Of a stretch of DNA of 64,000 nucleotides, positions 25,822-35,549 are shown piece after piece. Numbering within the stretch: the first letter of the stretch is position 1; each line of letters starts with the position of its first letter. Below the pieces are notes generated by a model that was given only the letters and a program-made list of their open reading frames with translations, searched no databases and had not been told where the DNA came from. Made by a program: the position numbers and the translations under genes. Source of the stretch: Mesorhizobium sp. B2-1-1 (GTDB taxonomy: Bacteria > Pseudomonadota > Alphaproteobacteria > Rhizobiales > Rhizobiaceae); contig NZ_CP083954.1 in assembly GCF_006442975.2 (NCBI RefSeq), forward strand, positions 1,681,501 to 1,745,500, written 5' to 3'.

Positions 25822-26709
25822 TCACGCAGCAAAACGCTGCGCTTCCCCGCCGTAATAATTGACGTAGCGGGCGCCGATCTCCTTGACCGGCATCACCACG
25901 AACACATCGACCGTCGAGAATTCACGATCGATGACGCAGCCGTCGCCGATGCGGGCGCCGACCCTGAGATAGCCCTTGACCAAGGGCGGCATCGCAGCGA
26001 TCGCTGCCTTGGCATTGACCGCCTCGATCGGCATCAGATCCATGGAACAATAGCGGCCTGCGACGGCGCGCACGTCCCAAGCCGAATTCGTGCGGCAGTG
26101 ATGCGCCAGATAGGTGAGCGCCTCGGCATGGGCCGCCGGCACCGTGCCCTGGAAAGACGCACAGCCGGTCATCACGCCAATGCCGTAGTGGTTGATGTAG
26201 GCCCAGATGCCTTGCCACAATGCCTCGATGGTGCGCTTCGAACGGTATTCCGGCAGGACGCAGGAGCGGCCGAGCTCGAGAAAGCGCTGGCCGGGGTGAC
26301 GGGCGATGAGCTTGGTCAGCTCGAACTCGCCTTCGGAATAGAAGCCGCCGGCGGCCGCAGCGATTTCTTGCCGCAGCAGCCGGTAGGTCCCGACGATGCG
26401 GCGATGTTCGGGGCCGGAAAGCGAGGTATCGAAGACGAGCAGGTGATCGCAGTGCGGATCGAAGCGGTCGGCATCACGGCGGTCCTGCACCTGAAACAGG
26501 TTCTTCCTGGCGCCAAGCTCGTCGTAGAATACCCGGTAGCGCACTTCCTGCGCGGCCGCGATCTCGGCCTCGTTGCGGGCCAGCCGCACTTCGAGGTTGC
26601 CGATACGGCCGAGCGCTGCGCCCTTTGTGACGGAATCGACATTGCGCCCGGCAAGCAAGGCGCCGCCGGCGTTCGGCCGAGTGTCACATTCCGGCATAAC
26701 TGTATGCAC
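25822..26709 (-). CDS. olsB: L-ornithine N-alpha-acyltransferase (ornithine lipid synthesis)
   Basis: A 295-residue GNAT-fold enzyme that transfers a 3-hydroxyacyl group from acyl carrier protein to ornithine. This is the first step of ornithine lipid formation. Conserved segments seen are EVRYRVFYDELGA (about 55-67), DHLLVFD, LELGRSCVLPEYR (about 150-162) and GVMTGCASFQGT. The GTG at 26709 is chosen because AAGGAG lies eight bases upstream. No olsA is adjacent. A Pho box upstream fits the known induction of ornithine lipids under phosphate limitation. Confidence 0.9.
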   Translation of the reverse strand: MHTVMPECDTRPNAGGALLAGRNVDSVTKGAALGRIGNLEVRLARNEAEIAAAQEVRYRVFYDELGARKNLFQVQDRRDADRFDPHCDHLLVFDTSLSGPEHRRIVGTYRLLRQEIAAAAGGFYSEGEFELTKLIARHPGQRFLELGRSCVLPEYRSKRTIEALWQGIWAYINHYGIGVMTGCASFQGTVPAAHAEALTYLAHHCRTNSAWDVRAVAGRYCSMDLMPIEAVNAKAAIAAMPPLVKGYLRVGARIGDGCVIDREFSTVDVFVVMPVKEIGARYVNYYGGEAQRFAA

Positions 26710-26760
26710 GAGTGATTCTCCTTCGAGCCATCCCTCTTGGCACGGGGATACGGTGTAGGT

Positions 26761-26778
26761 GCAACAGGATTGTGACAG
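26761..26778 (-). promoter_or_regulatory. Pho box (CTGTCAC-AATC-CTGTTGC) upstream of olsB
   Basis: Read on the minus strand, two 7-base direct repeats are separated by 4 bases, the spacing of the PhoB consensus CTGTCAT-N4-CTGTCAT. The first matches 6 of 7; the second is weaker. Ten bases further downstream lies TATCCC, a possible -10. The box lies about 52 bases upstream of the GTG start. Confidence 0.6.
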
Positions 26779-26893
26779 TACCGTGATACGGCGTCGCGGG
26801 CAATACTTCGTCGGCTGGCGAATACGGTCAACCGGCTACGTTATGCAAAAGCAAGGTGGCGCCGCTCGGCAGGAGATTGAAGAAAAAAAAGTC

Positions 26894-29203
26894 TTAGGCG
26901 GCGACCTGCCCCTCGATGGCGTCGACCAGTGCATCGGGGTCGAGCGGCTTGGTGACAAAGCCGCTGGCGCCGTGGGCGAGCACCGCATGGCGGGTCTTTT
27001 CCTGGCTGTCGGCCGACAGCACCATGATGGGCACTGGCGGCACGGCCGTCTCCTCCTCATGTCGGCGGATGGCGGCGATGGCGTCCATCCCATCCATCAC
27101 CGGCATGTGCAGGTCCATCAGCACCACGTCGAAGCGGTGTTTGTGTCCGGCACCGGTAACGGCCTCGACCGCCGCCTTGCCGTTGCCGACAACCTTGACG
27201 CGATGACCGGCCTTCAGCAGCGTGGCGCGAGCGAGCATGGCGTTGATGTCATTGTCCTCGGCGATCAGCACCGACAGGCCACGCTGGCGATCACTGGCGG
27301 CGCGAAGCGCCGGCGGGTGGGGCTTTTCCGGCCGTGTCGGGGCAAGCGCCGGCGCATGACTGCTCAGAAGCACACGCAAAAGTGTTCCGCCTCGCACCGG
27401 TCTGGCGAGGAAGGTCGCGTAGCCGCTGGCGCGGAACTCGCCGAGCATGCCGCGATCGGTCGGGGCGATCAGCGTGATGGCTTCGCAATCGGAAAAACCG
27501 CTTTGGCGCAGCCGCTTGAGCAGTCTTCCGTCGCCCTCTTCCATGGCCGCGTCGACCAGCAGCACGTCGCAATCGCCGGAGAACGATGCCGCCTGCGCCA
27601 CGGTGGTGGCGATATCGACCGCGCCGCCGTTGGCGCGGATGCTGCGGGCGATGGCGTCGGCCTCGACGATATTTCTCGACAGGATTACCGCGTGCCTGCC
27701 CTGAAGCGCGTCCATCCGGCCCGGTGGTGGCTCGCTCGCGGAGATGGCCGGGATATCGAAGACGAATTCCGAACCCTGACCCAACCGGCTGGAGACGGAA
27801 ATCGTGCCGCCCATGGCGGTCACCAGGCGCTTGGAGATGGCAAGACCGAGACCGGCTCCGCCATGCGCGCGCGTCGAGGTGCCGTCGGCCTGCTCGAACT
27901 CCTCGAAAATGCGCTCCATGTCGTCTTCATGCAGGCCTGGCCCGGTATCCGCGATGGTGAAGCATATGCGGTCGGTGGTTTCAGTGCGGGCGCGCGCTAT
28001 ACTCACCAGCACCCCGCCGCTGTCGGTGAACTTGATGGCGTTGCCGATCAGGTTGAGCAGCACCTGCCTGACCCGGCCCGGATCTGCGGTGATCAATTGC
28101 GGCACGTCGGGCTCGACATGGCAGCCGAGGCCGATATCCTTGGAGAAGGCGCGCGCGGCGAGGAGCTCGACAACGTTGTCGGCGATCTCGCGCACCGACA
28201 TTGGCTGCGGTTCGGGATCGAAGCGTCCCGCCTCGATCTTGGAATAGTCGAGCAGGTCCTCGATGAGGGCCAGCAGCGCGCTGGCCGAGGTCGAAATGGC
28301 GCCGACATAGGTCTGCTGCTCCGGCGACAGGCTGGTATCGGCCAACAGCCTGGCCATGCCCATGATGCCGTTCATCGGCGTGCGGATTTCATGGCTGACG
28401 GTGGCGAGGAAGCGCGATTTGGCCTGGCTTGCGTATTCGGCCCGCTCGCGCGCGGTGATCAGCGAGGATTCGGCACGCTTGCGGGCGGTGATGTCGCGGG
28501 CGATGGCGCGATGTGAGACAGAACCGCTGTCCTTGTCGCGCACCGACAGTTCGATCCACGAGAACCAGCGCGAACCGCCAGGGGTGCGGATGGCGACGTC
28601 GGTGGAACTCAGGCATTCATGGTCGGAAAAGGCGGCGTCGGGAACGATACCGACTTCGATGCCAAGTTCCGCCAGGGTCTTGCCGGCGAGGTCGCGCTGA
28701 TCGACCTCGACGAGATCGGCGAACACCTTGTTGGCATAGACGATATAGCCGTCGCGGTCGCGATGAATGACGAGATCGCCAAGCGCGTCGATCAGGCCGC
28801 GAAAGCGCTCTTCGCTCTCCTGCATCTCCCACATGCGATCGGCCAGCGTCTCGATCTCGGCACGGCTGCGAGCCGTGGTTTCATCAAGCAGCGCGGCGGT
28901 GCGGGATTCGTTCCTTCTGGCGCGCAGGTGCAGGCCGAAGCCGGCAAGGCCGGTCGCCAGCAAAGCGAGGCTGATGAAGATCGGCGCGCCGGTCAGGTGG
29001 GTCAACCCCGCCAGTATGATGATGGCGACGAAGGTCAGCAGCGGCAAGCCTTCGCGGCCGGCCAATCGCGGCTCATTCCTGGCCTGTTGCGGCTCAGGCG
29101 CCAGCGGCGGTGCGGCGACGAACCGCCGCGCCGACGCCGGCGGGGGTACCGCATCGACGTCTTCGCCAGTCTCCGCTTCCTGGATGCCGGATTCCGCGAC
29201 CAT
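26894..29203 (-). CDS. Hybrid sensor histidine kinase (PAS, HisKA, HATPase, two receiver domains)
   Basis: A 769-residue membrane kinase. It has a Pro-rich N tail, two membrane segments (about 54-94), a coiled stretch, a PAS domain (about 130-245) and HisKA with phospho-acceptor H271 ([12 protein letters not shown]). The HATPase_c follows (about 375-490), with DTGPGL and [10 protein letters not shown] boxes. The first receiver-like module (about 505-610) is degenerate, while the C-terminal one (about 645-765) has the complete site ([26 protein letters not shown]). The signal and partner regulator are unknown; no response regulator is adjacent. Confidence 0.9.
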   Translation of the reverse strand: MVAESGIQEAETGEDVDAVPPPASARRFVAAPPLAPEPQQARNEPRLAGREGLPLLTFVAIIILAGLTHLTGAPIFISLALLATGLAGFGLHLRARRNESRTAALLDETTARSRAEIETLADRMWEMQESEERFRGLIDALGDLVIHRDRDGYIVYANKVFADLVEVDQRDLAGKTLAELGIEVGIVPDAAFSDHECLSSTDVAIRTPGGSRWFSWIELSVRDKDSGSVSHRAIARDITARKRAESSLITARERAEYASQAKSRFLATVSHEIRTPMNGIMGMARLLADTSLSPEQQTYVGAISTSASALLALIEDLLDYSKIEAGRFDPEPQPMSVREIADNVVELLAARAFSKDIGLGCHVEPDVPQLITADPGRVRQVLLNLIGNAIKFTDSGGVLVSIARARTETTDRICFTIADTGPGLHEDDMERIFEEFEQADGTSTRAHGGAGLGLAISKRLVTAMGGTISVSSRLGQGSEFVFDIPAISASEPPPGRMDALQGRHAVILSRNIVEADAIARSIRANGGAVDIATTVAQAASFSGDCDVLLVDAAMEEGDGRLLKRLRQSGFSDCEAITLIAPTDRGMLGEFRASGYATFLARPVRGGTLLRVLLSSHAPALAPTRPEKPHPPALRAASDRQRGLSVLIAEDNDINAMLARATLLKAGHRVKVVGNGKAAVEAVTGAGHKHRFDVVLMDLHMPVMDGMDAIAAIRRHEEETAVPPVPIMVLSADSQEKTRHAVLAHGASGFVTKPLDPDALVDAIEGQVAA

Positions 29204-29288
29204 GCGAAAACCCTACCGGACAGAAATTATGGAAGCCTGCGGGGGATCGTTCGAATTTTAGCGGATAGGTTGTTTTACCCCGGCGAAC

Positions 29289-30281
29289 TCACTGCATGTC
29301 TACGACGACGCGGCCGCGGATCTTGCCGTCGACGATGTCGCGCGCGGCGTCGATGATGTTGTCGAAGCCGATGGTCGTGGACAGGCTGGCGAGCTTGCGC
29401 AGATCCAGGTCGGCGCCGATGCGGCGCCAGGCCTCGAGCCGCACCGGTTTCGGCGCCATCACCGAATCGATGCCGAGCAGCGAAACGCCGCGCAGGATGA
29501 AAGGTGCCACGCTCGACGGCAGGTCCATGCCGCCGGCCAGGCCGCAGGCCGCGACGGCACCGCCATAGGAGGTCATAGAGAGCACATTGGCCAGTGTGTG
29601 GCTGCCGACGGAATCGATGCCGCCCGCCCAACGCTCCTTGGCGAGCGGCTTGGTCGGCTGGCTGAGTTCGTCGCGCGATATCACCTCCGCGGCGCCAAGA
29701 TCGATGAGATACGGGCTTTCGGCATTGCGCCCTGTCGAGGCAATGACGTGATAGCCCAGGCTGGACAGGATGGAGACCGCGACCGAGCCGACGCCGCCGG
29801 CCGCGCCCGTCACCACCACGGGCCCGCGATCGGGCACGATGCCGTGCCGCTCCAGTGCCATGACGCACAGCATTGCGGTATAGCCGGCGGTGCCGACCGC
29901 CATCGCGTCATGCGCGCTGATGCCGTCGGGGAGCGGCACCAGCCAGTCGCCGTTGACGCGGGCGCGCCCGGCATAGGCGCCAAAATGCGTCTCGCCGACA
30001 CCCCAGCCGTTCAGGATGACCTTGTCTCCCTTGCGCCAGTCGGGATGGGAAGAGGATAAGACCGTTCCGGCGAAATCGATGCCTGGCACCAAGGGCCAGC
30101 GGCGAATGACCGGCGCCTTGCCTGATATTGCGAGCCCATCCTTGTAGTTCACCGTCGTCGCTTCGACTGCGACGGTGACGTCACCGTCCATGAGATCGGC
30201 TTCGGTGAGGTCGGTCACCGCCACCGACTGTTTCTTTTCGGCGTCGCGCGAAACGAGGATGGCTTTGAAGGTTTCGGGCAT
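29289..30281 (-). CDS. acuI: MDR family oxidoreductase, acrylyl-CoA reductase (AcuI/YhdH)-like
   Basis: A 330-residue medium-chain reductase of the YhdH/AcuI group, which reduces acryloyl-CoA to propionyl-CoA with NADPH. Visible features are the VEATTVNYKDGLAISGK segment (about 37-53), PLVPGIDFAGTV, and the nucleotide motif GAAGGVGSVAVSIL (about 158-171). It contains no zinc-ligand set. The gene name is by family resemblance; other enoyl reductions are possible. It lies upstream of lspA only in map order and is transcribed in the same direction. Confidence 0.84.
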   Translation of the reverse strand: MPETFKAILVSRDAEKKQSVAVTDLTEADLMDGDVTVAVEATTVNYKDGLAISGKAPVIRRWPLVPGIDFAGTVLSSSHPDWRKGDKVILNGWGVGETHFGAYAGRARVNGDWLVPLPDGISAHDAMAVGTAGYTAMLCVMALERHGIVPDRGPVVVTGAAGGVGSVAVSILSSLGYHVIASTGRNAESPYLIDLGAAEVISRDELSQPTKPLAKERWAGGIDSVGSHTLANVLSMTSYGGAVAACGLAGGMDLPSSVAPFILRGVSLLGIDSVMAPKPVRLEAWRRIGADLDLRKLASLSTTIGFDNIIDAARDIVDGKIRGRVVVDMQ

Positions 30282-30343
30282 TTTTCTCTCCTCGATCTAT
30301 CGACGTTTGCACTCTGCTGCGGCGGCCGTGCCGGGTCAATCGC

Positions 30344-30832
30344 TCAGGCGTCGGGACCCTGGGGCTTGGGCTGGCGCCGCCAGCCCAAAACTTCGTCAAG
30401 CACGACCAGCGCGGCGCCGACCGAAATGAAGGCATCGGCGAGATTGAACACGGCGAAGGACCAGACCGGAGTGTGGAACAGGATGTAGTCGATGACGTGG
30501 CCGTAGACGGCGCGGTCGATCAGATTGCCGAGCGCGCCACCGATGATCAGGGCAAAGCCGGTGCGGGCAATAACATGGCCCGCGGGCGTGTGCGTGGCCA
30601 GATAGAGCACGAAGGCGACGACGAGAACGGCGATGATCACCAGCCCGGTATCGCCGAAGGATGAGAACATCGAGAAGGCGATGCCGGTATTATAGGTGCG
30701 AAACAGCGCCAGGAAGGGCAGGAGATCGAGCTTTTCCTGAAAGGGAAGGCCGGTCTCGACCAAATGTTTTATCCACTGGTCGAGCGCGATCGCCGCGACG
30801 ACCAGCAGCGCATAGGGAGACCATGATTTCAC
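30344..30832 (-). CDS. lspA: Lipoprotein signal peptidase (signal peptidase II)
   Basis: A 162-residue inner-membrane aspartyl protease with four transmembrane helices. It removes the signal peptide from prolipoproteins. The two catalytic Asp motifs are visible in GNLIDRAVYGHVIDYI (about 105-120) and VFNLADAFISVG (about 130-141). Length and helices fit the family. The gene follows the SpoU methyltransferase by 13 bases on the same strand, so the methyltransferase genes and lspA probably share a transcript. Confidence 0.95.
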   Translation of the reverse strand: MKSWSPYALLVVAAIALDQWIKHLVETGLPFQEKLDLLPFLALFRTYNTGIAFSMFSSFGDTGLVIIAVLVVAFVLYLATHTPAGHVIARTGFALIIGGALGNLIDRAVYGHVIDYILFHTPVWSFAVFNLADAFISVGAALVVLDEVLGWRRQPKPQGPDA

Positions 30833-30845
30833 GATTGGGCAACCC

Positions 30846-31706
30846 TCATTGCGGATCCACCATTGGATCCAGCTTCAGCGCGCCGCGGCGGATCTCGAAC
30901 AGCATGACGCCGGTGGCGACGGCAAGATTGAGCGAATCGGCACGCCCTGCCTGCGGAATCCTGAGCAGCCTGTCGCAACTCGCCGCCAGGCTTTCGGGCA
31001 GGCCTTGCTGTTCATTGCCCATCATCAGCAGCACCGGCCCCCGGGAAAAATCGACCGAGCGGTAGTCGACCGCGCCTTTGAGGTGTGTGCCGGCGACGAG
31101 GCCCGAAAACCCGCCGCGCCAGGCGAGGAATGCCTCGGTCGTCGCCTTGGCCACCGGAACGGCGAAGATAGAGCCCATGGTGGCGCGCACCGTCTCCACC
31201 GAAAAGGGATCGGTGGTGTCTCCGACCAGGATCACGCCCTTCGCGCCTACGGCGTCCACCGTGCGGATGACGGTGCCGAGATTGCCGGGATCACGCACCC
31301 GGTCGAGCGCCACCCAGACATCGCCATTGTCGGCGCGGATATCCTTCAGGGCCAGGAATTTCTGCGAGAAAACGCCGATCACCATTTGCGGATTGTCGCG
31401 ACGGGTTATGGCGACAAGCACTTTTTCCGAGACTTCGAGCACGGTGCCGCCGGCGGCAACCGTACGCGCAGCGACCTTCTCAACCGCCGCGTTGCCGCGT
31501 CCGGCCTTGGCGAAGACCAGGGTTCTGATCTGCCAGCCGAGGTCGAGCGCATCGATGACCAGCTTCAGTCCCTCGGCCATGAAGGCGTTCTGCTGGTCGC
31601 GGAATTTTTTCAAGGCCAGCGCCTTGATCTCCTTGACCAGCGGATTGGTGAGGCTGGTGACCTCTTTCACCTGCCCGACCGGACGGGCGCCGTTATATCC
31701 ACTCAT
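30846..31706 (-). CDS. TrmH/SpoU family RNA 2'-O-methyltransferase
   Basis: A 286-residue SPOUT enzyme. The three family motifs appear as RVRDPGNLGTVIRTVDAVG (motif 1, about 155-172), LLMMGNEQQGLP (motif 2) and LRIPQAGRADSLNLAVATGVMLFE (motif 3, near 255-275). An N-terminal substrate-binding extension (about 1-110) precedes the catalytic knot. It probably methylates rRNA or tRNA using SAM; the precise site is not evident. Its ATG overlaps the stop of the upstream methyltransferase (TGATG), suggesting translational coupling. Confidence 0.9.
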   Translation of the reverse strand: MSGYNGARPVGQVKEVTSLTNPLVKEIKALALKKFRDQQNAFMAEGLKLVIDALDLGWQIRTLVFAKAGRGNAAVEKVAARTVAAGGTVLEVSEKVLVAITRRDNPQMVIGVFSQKFLALKDIRADNGDVWVALDRVRDPGNLGTVIRTVDAVGAKGVILVGDTTDPFSVETVRATMGSIFAVPVAKATTEAFLAWRGGFSGLVAGTHLKGAVDYRSVDFSRGPVLLMMGNEQQGLPESLAASCDRLLRIPQAGRADSLNLAVATGVMLFEIRRGALKLDPMVDPQ

Positions 31707-32815
31707 CAGGCCACCCAGCGCGAGAACAGCGAGGTCGACAGCGCGCGGCCCGCCGATTTTTCGCGGATGATCAATTCGCCCGATTCAACCCTGCCGCCCA
31801 TGCCGGCAAAGGTGTCGCGCATGAGAGCATGGATGGCGAAGAAGGAGGCGCGGATCGAATAAGCGGTCAGCACCACGGCAAGCGGTTTCGGGGTCAGGAT
31901 CGATCGGCAGAGATCGGTCAATGCCGGCAGGTCCTCGAACAACTGCCAGACCTCGCCCTTGGGGCCGCGGCCATAGGCGGGCGGGTCGAACAGAACGATG
32001 TCATAGCGGCTGCCGCGGCGCTCCTCGCGCTCGGCGAATTTCACCGCGTCCTCGACGATCCAGCGGATCGGCTTGTTGCCAAGTCCGGCCATCTCCTGGT
32101 TTTCGCGGGCCCAGCCGATCGCCTTTTTCGAGGCATCGACATGGGTGACCTCGGCGCCGGCGCGCGCCGCCACCAGCGAGGCAAGGCCGGTATAGCCGAA
32201 CAGATTGAGCACCTTGACCGGCCGCCTGGCCGCCGCGATCAGTCCGGCCATGTGATCCCAGTGCGAGGCCTGCTCGGGAAACACGCCGACGTGGCGAAAC
32301 GAGGTGAAGCGGCCGAGATAGTCGATGCCGTCGTGCTTCATAGGCCAGGTCTCGCCGAGCGACGTCCCGGGGAAGCGCCAGCGGCCAATGCCTTCCTCGT
32401 CGGTATCGCCGGTGAAGACAGCGTCGGCGCGGTCCCATTCCCTTGCCGGCAGCGCCTTCTGCCAGATCGCCTGGCCCTCTGGGCGGACGATCCGATAAGG
32501 ACCGTATTGTTCGAGCTTCTGGCCGGCGCCGCTGTCAAGCAGCGCATAATCGGCATTGGGCGCCACTTCGAGGATCAGCGGAAGCTGTTCGGCCGGAAGA
32601 GCGCCGTCGCGACGGGCCAGGATGCGGGGCGCCGACTTCTGCTCGGGGCGCTCGTCGACCTTGGCCTCGGGCCGCTCCTGCGGCCTGGCCGTTCCACGGC
32701 CTTCATGCGGACGCACCCGTTGTGCACCGCTTTTTGCGGGCGGACGGCTGTCGCGGCGTTTGTCGCGAAAAGATTTCAAGCAGGAGCATCTCCGAGGCGT
32801 GGCCGCTTTTGACAT
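31706..32815 (-). CDS. Class I SAM-dependent rRNA methyltransferase (RlmI-like)
   Basis: A 369-residue methyltransferase with a basic, low-complexity N-terminal tail (about 1-70), a linker and a Rossmann-fold catalytic domain. Motif I is VLNLFGYTGLASLVAARAGA, and motif IV is VLFDPPAYGRGPKGEVW, typical of the RlmI/RlmL group that methylates bases in 23S rRNA. The start is uncertain. I give the ATG at 32815, but a TTG at 32779 with GGAG ten bases upstream is a good alternative. It overlaps the SpoU gene start by one base. Confidence 0.86.
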   Translation of the reverse strand: MSKAATPRRCSCLKSFRDKRRDSRPPAKSGAQRVRPHEGRGTARPQERPEAKVDERPEQKSAPRILARRDGALPAEQLPLILEVAPNADYALLDSGAGQKLEQYGPYRIVRPEGQAIWQKALPAREWDRADAVFTGDTDEEGIGRWRFPGTSLGETWPMKHDGIDYLGRFTSFRHVGVFPEQASHWDHMAGLIAAARRPVKVLNLFGYTGLASLVAARAGAEVTHVDASKKAIGWARENQEMAGLGNKPIRWIVEDAVKFAEREERRGSRYDIVLFDPPAYGRGPKGEVWQLFEDLPALTDLCRSILTPKPLAVVLTAYSIRASFFAIHALMRDTFAGMGGRVESGELIIREKSAGRALSTSLFSRWVA

Positions 32816-32913
32816 AGGGCAACCGGCTTCGCAACCAAGTCCGCCGCGCAAGCGTCGCCTGGTCATGTCGGCTTGCGATGGACCAATATCAAAGAAACAG
32901 GCAAATCTTCGAT

Positions 32914-33609
32914 ATGTCCCGCTCCGAACGCCTGCTCGACCTGATCCAGACATTGCGCCGGCATCGCATGCCGGTGAGCGGGCAGTCGCTCGCCGACGAA
33001 CTCGGGATTTCAATTCGCACGCTTTACCGGGACATCGCAACGCTGCAGGGCCAGGGGGCGCCGATCGAGGGCGAGGCGGGGCTCGGCTATGTGCTGAAGC
33101 CCGGATTCATGCTGCCGCCGTTGATGTTCAGCGACGAGGAGATCGAGGCAATTGTGCTCGGTTCGCGCTGGGTCGCCAAGCAGCCGGATTCGCGGCTTTC
33201 GTCAGCGGCCGTCAACGCGCTTGCCAAGATCGCGTCGGTGCTGCCTGATGATCTGCGCGAGGATCTCGACGCCACCACACTGCTGGTCGGGCCGCCCGCC
33301 CCGACTGTTGAAAGCATCGATCTCGGCCTGGTGCGGCAGGCGATCCGCAACGAGCGCAAGCTGGACTTCTTCTATCGCGATGCCGGTGGCGCGGGCTCGC
33401 GGCGCATCGTGTGGCCGTTCGCGCTTGGTTTCTTCGACAAGGTGCGGGTCGTGGTGGCGTGGTGCGAAATACGGCAGGATTTCCGGCATTTTCGCGCCGA
33501 CCGCATAGCCGAGCTCAAGACGACGGATCTGCGCTATCCGCGCCGCCGTCAGGCGCTGCTGAAGGAATGGCGGGCGACGCTCGACACCCCACGGCAGGAG
33601 CGGTTGTAA
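32914..33609 (+). CDS. YafY-type transcriptional regulator (HTH plus WYL domain)
   Basis: A 231-residue regulator. An N-terminal winged HTH (about 1-60, SGQSLADELGISIRTLYRDIATLQ) is followed by a WYL ligand-binding domain (about 135-205, including KLDFFYRD and RRIVWPFAL). It is divergent from the rRNA methyltransferase and immediately upstream of a VOC-EVE pair on the same strand. Regulators of this class often control an adjacent glyoxalase-like gene, which may be its target here. The ATG at 32914 is preferred over 32878. Confidence 0.85.
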   Translation: MSRSERLLDLIQTLRRHRMPVSGQSLADELGISIRTLYRDIATLQGQGAPIEGEAGLGYVLKPGFMLPPLMFSDEEIEAIVLGSRWVAKQPDSRLSSAAVNALAKIASVLPDDLREDLDATTLLVGPPAPTVESIDLGLVRQAIRNERKLDFFYRDAGGAGSRRIVWPFALGFFDKVRVVVAWCEIRQDFRHFRADRIAELKTTDLRYPRRRQALLKEWRATLDTPRQERL

Positions 33610-33701
33610 GCTGTCTACGGCGCCTCTCGTTACGCATACTGCCAGAATCTGACAGTGGCGCGCTTTATGTCTGTCCTGGTCGAAACCCCTGGAGAACAGA
33701 C

Positions 33702-34097
33702 ATGGTCACCCCCAATTTCGTCATCCTCTACGTCGACCAGCCGCAGCGTAGCGGCGCCTTCTACAGCGCTCTGCTCGGCCGCGAGCCGGTCGAAAGCGCG
33801 CCGACATTCGTGCTGTTCGTGCTCGACAACGGTTTCAAACTCGGTCTCTGGTCGAGGCATACGGTGGAACCGGCGGCGGCAGCGACCGGTGGCGGCGCCG
33901 AGATCGTCTTTGCCCTGGATACGCCCGAGGCAGTCGATGCCGCCCATGCCGACTGGTCCGGACGTGGGCTGAAAATCCTGCAGGCGCCAACCGACATGGA
34001 TTTCGGCCGCACCTTCGTTGCGCTCGATCCCGACAACCATCGCCTGCGGGTCTACTGGCTGTCGGACGGGCAGCAGGCAGACGGGGAGCAGGAATGA
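33702..34097 (+). CDS. VOC family protein
   Basis: A 131-residue glyoxalase-fold protein. It opens [21 protein letters not shown] and has a second half-module beginning [20 protein letters not shown] (about 65-84). A C-terminal [15 protein letters not shown] segment places the usual metal-site residues. AGAAC lies before the ATG (GGAGAACAGAC). The stop overlaps the EVE gene start by four bases. Function unknown; co-transcription with the WYL regulator and EVE gene is likely. Confidence 0.82.
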   Translation: MVTPNFVILYVDQPQRSGAFYSALLGREPVESAPTFVLFVLDNGFKLGLWSRHTVEPAAAATGGGAEIVFALDTPEAVDAAHADWSGRGLKILQAPTDMDFGRTFVALDPDNHRLRVYWLSDGQQADGEQE

Positions 34098-34525
34098 GTG
34101 CGTCTTGGATTGCGGTGGCGTCGGCGCAGCACGTCCGGCGCGGCCGCGAGGGCGGCTTCATGCAGGTCAACCACGGCAAGGCGGCGCCGCTGCGGCGGGT
34201 CCAGCCCGGGGACGGCATTGTTTATTATTCGCCGACAACGATTTTGGGCGAGAAAGACGGGCTGCGGGCGTTCACGGCGATCGGCACGGTGCGGGAGGGA
34301 GAACCCTATCAAGGCGACATGGGCGGCGGCTTCACGCCCTTTCGCCGCGACGTCGACTGGGCGGCGGCCGGGGAAGCGCCGATCAAGCCATTGCTCGACA
34401 GGCTGGACTTCACGGCCGGCAAGCCGAATTGGGGGTATCAACTGCGCTTCGGCCTGTTCTCGATAAGCGCGGCCGATTTCGCCGTAATCGCCGAAGCTAT
34501 GGGCGCTAACCAGCCGGGACAGTAA
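34094..34525 (+). CDS. EVE domain protein
   Basis: A 143-residue PUA-like EVE-domain protein that opens [22 protein letters not shown]. Conserved pocket residues lie around [22 protein letters not shown] (about 25-46) and [26 protein letters not shown] domains bind modified nucleotides or bases and are found alone or fused to restriction enzymes. This is the standalone type. The four-base overlap with the VOC gene implies coupled translation. Confidence 0.86.
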   Translation: MSASWIAVASAQHVRRGREGGFMQVNHGKAAPLRRVQPGDGIVYYSPTTILGEKDGLRAFTAIGTVREGEPYQGDMGGGFTPFRRDVDWAAAGEAPIKPLLDRLDFTAGKPNWGYQLRFGLFSISAADFAVIAEAMGANQPGQ

Positions 34526-34526
34526 G

Positions 34527-35492
34527 CTAGGTCCTGAGCGCCTTGTAGACGGCAATGCCGGCGGCAAGGTCCTCGAGCGCGGCGCCGACCGACTTGAACA
34601 GCGTGATCTCGTCGGCGCTCCGGCGCCCTTGCTTCTGACCGCGCGCCAGCTCGTGCAAATCGGCTATGATGGCTTCCGATTTCAGCACGCCGGAAGCGAG
34701 CGGTATGACGATGTCGCCCGCTTCCTTGGTGGCGCCGGCGCGGGTGTCGACATAGACGCGGGCGCGCCCTATCGCCTCGTCGTCGCTTTCGCGCATTGTC
34801 GGGGTGAAGCCGCCGACCATGTCGACATGGCTTCCCGGCTTCAGGCGGGCGCCCTTGATCAGCGGATCGGTGGCGATCGTCGCCGACGAGACGATATCGG
34901 CCTGGCCGAGCTCGGCATCGAGATCGGTCGCTGCGCTCGCCGCGAAGCCCTCGGCGCGCAGTCCGGCGGCGACCTTCTCGGCGTTGTCCAAGGTGCGATT
35001 CCAGATGCGGATGGTCCTGATCGGCCGCACGGCGCAATGCGCCTTGGCGAGGAATGGCGACAGCGCACCGGCCCCGATCACCAGCAGCCGGGAAGCGTCT
35101 TCGCGCGCCAGATAGGATGCGGCGAGCGCCGAGGCGCAGGCCGTGCGCCATTGCGTCAGCCGCTGGCCGTCGATCAGGGCCTCCGGTTCGCCGGTGGCGC
35201 CGTTGAGCAGGAGATAGACCCCCATCACTGCCGGTTTGCCGATGGCATTGTTGTCGGGCGAGACGGTAACGATCTTGACGCCGATATGCCCCCCGGCCGA
35301 GATGCCGGCTGCGTTGAAATCGGTCCAGGCCGGCATCAGCAGCAAGGTCGAGGCCGCACCGTCCGGCCGTTCGACCGTGTGATGGTGCCGGACAGGTTGC
35401 ACCGCGCCGTCACGGAAAGCCACGCGCAGCGTGTCCACTAGGCCCGGGAAGGTCAACGACTGGTCGACCTCTGCGGCCGAAATGGTCAGCAT
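34527..35492 (-). CDS. Ornithine cyclodeaminase / mu-crystallin family protein
   Basis: A 321-residue NAD(P)-binding enzyme. Family features are PVRHHHTVERPDG near the N terminus, GEPEALIDGQRLTQWRTACASALAA (about 100-125) with the conserved Arg and Thr, and a Rossmann motif LLVIGAGALSPFLAKAH (about 135-150). Members include ornithine cyclodeaminase, ketimine reductases and alanine dehydrogenases, so the exact reaction is uncertain. It converges on the EVE gene with no gap. Confidence 0.84.
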   Translation of the reverse strand: MLTISAAEVDQSLTFPGLVDTLRVAFRDGAVQPVRHHHTVERPDGAASTLLLMPAWTDFNAAGISAGGHIGVKIVTVSPDNNAIGKPAVMGVYLLLNGATGEPEALIDGQRLTQWRTACASALAASYLAREDASRLLVIGAGALSPFLAKAHCAVRPIRTIRIWNRTLDNAEKVAAGLRAEGFAASAATDLDAELGQADIVSSATIATDPLIKGARLKPGSHVDMVGGFTPTMRESDDEAIGRARVYVDTRAGATKEAGDIVIPLASGVLKSEAIIADLHELARGQKQGRRSADEITLFKSVGAALEDLAAGIAVYKALRT

Positions 35493-35549
35493 GGGAAACT
35501 CCGTGAAGAAAATCGCGGGCCCGAGAGGGCCCGCAGCGCCGTGCGGCGG

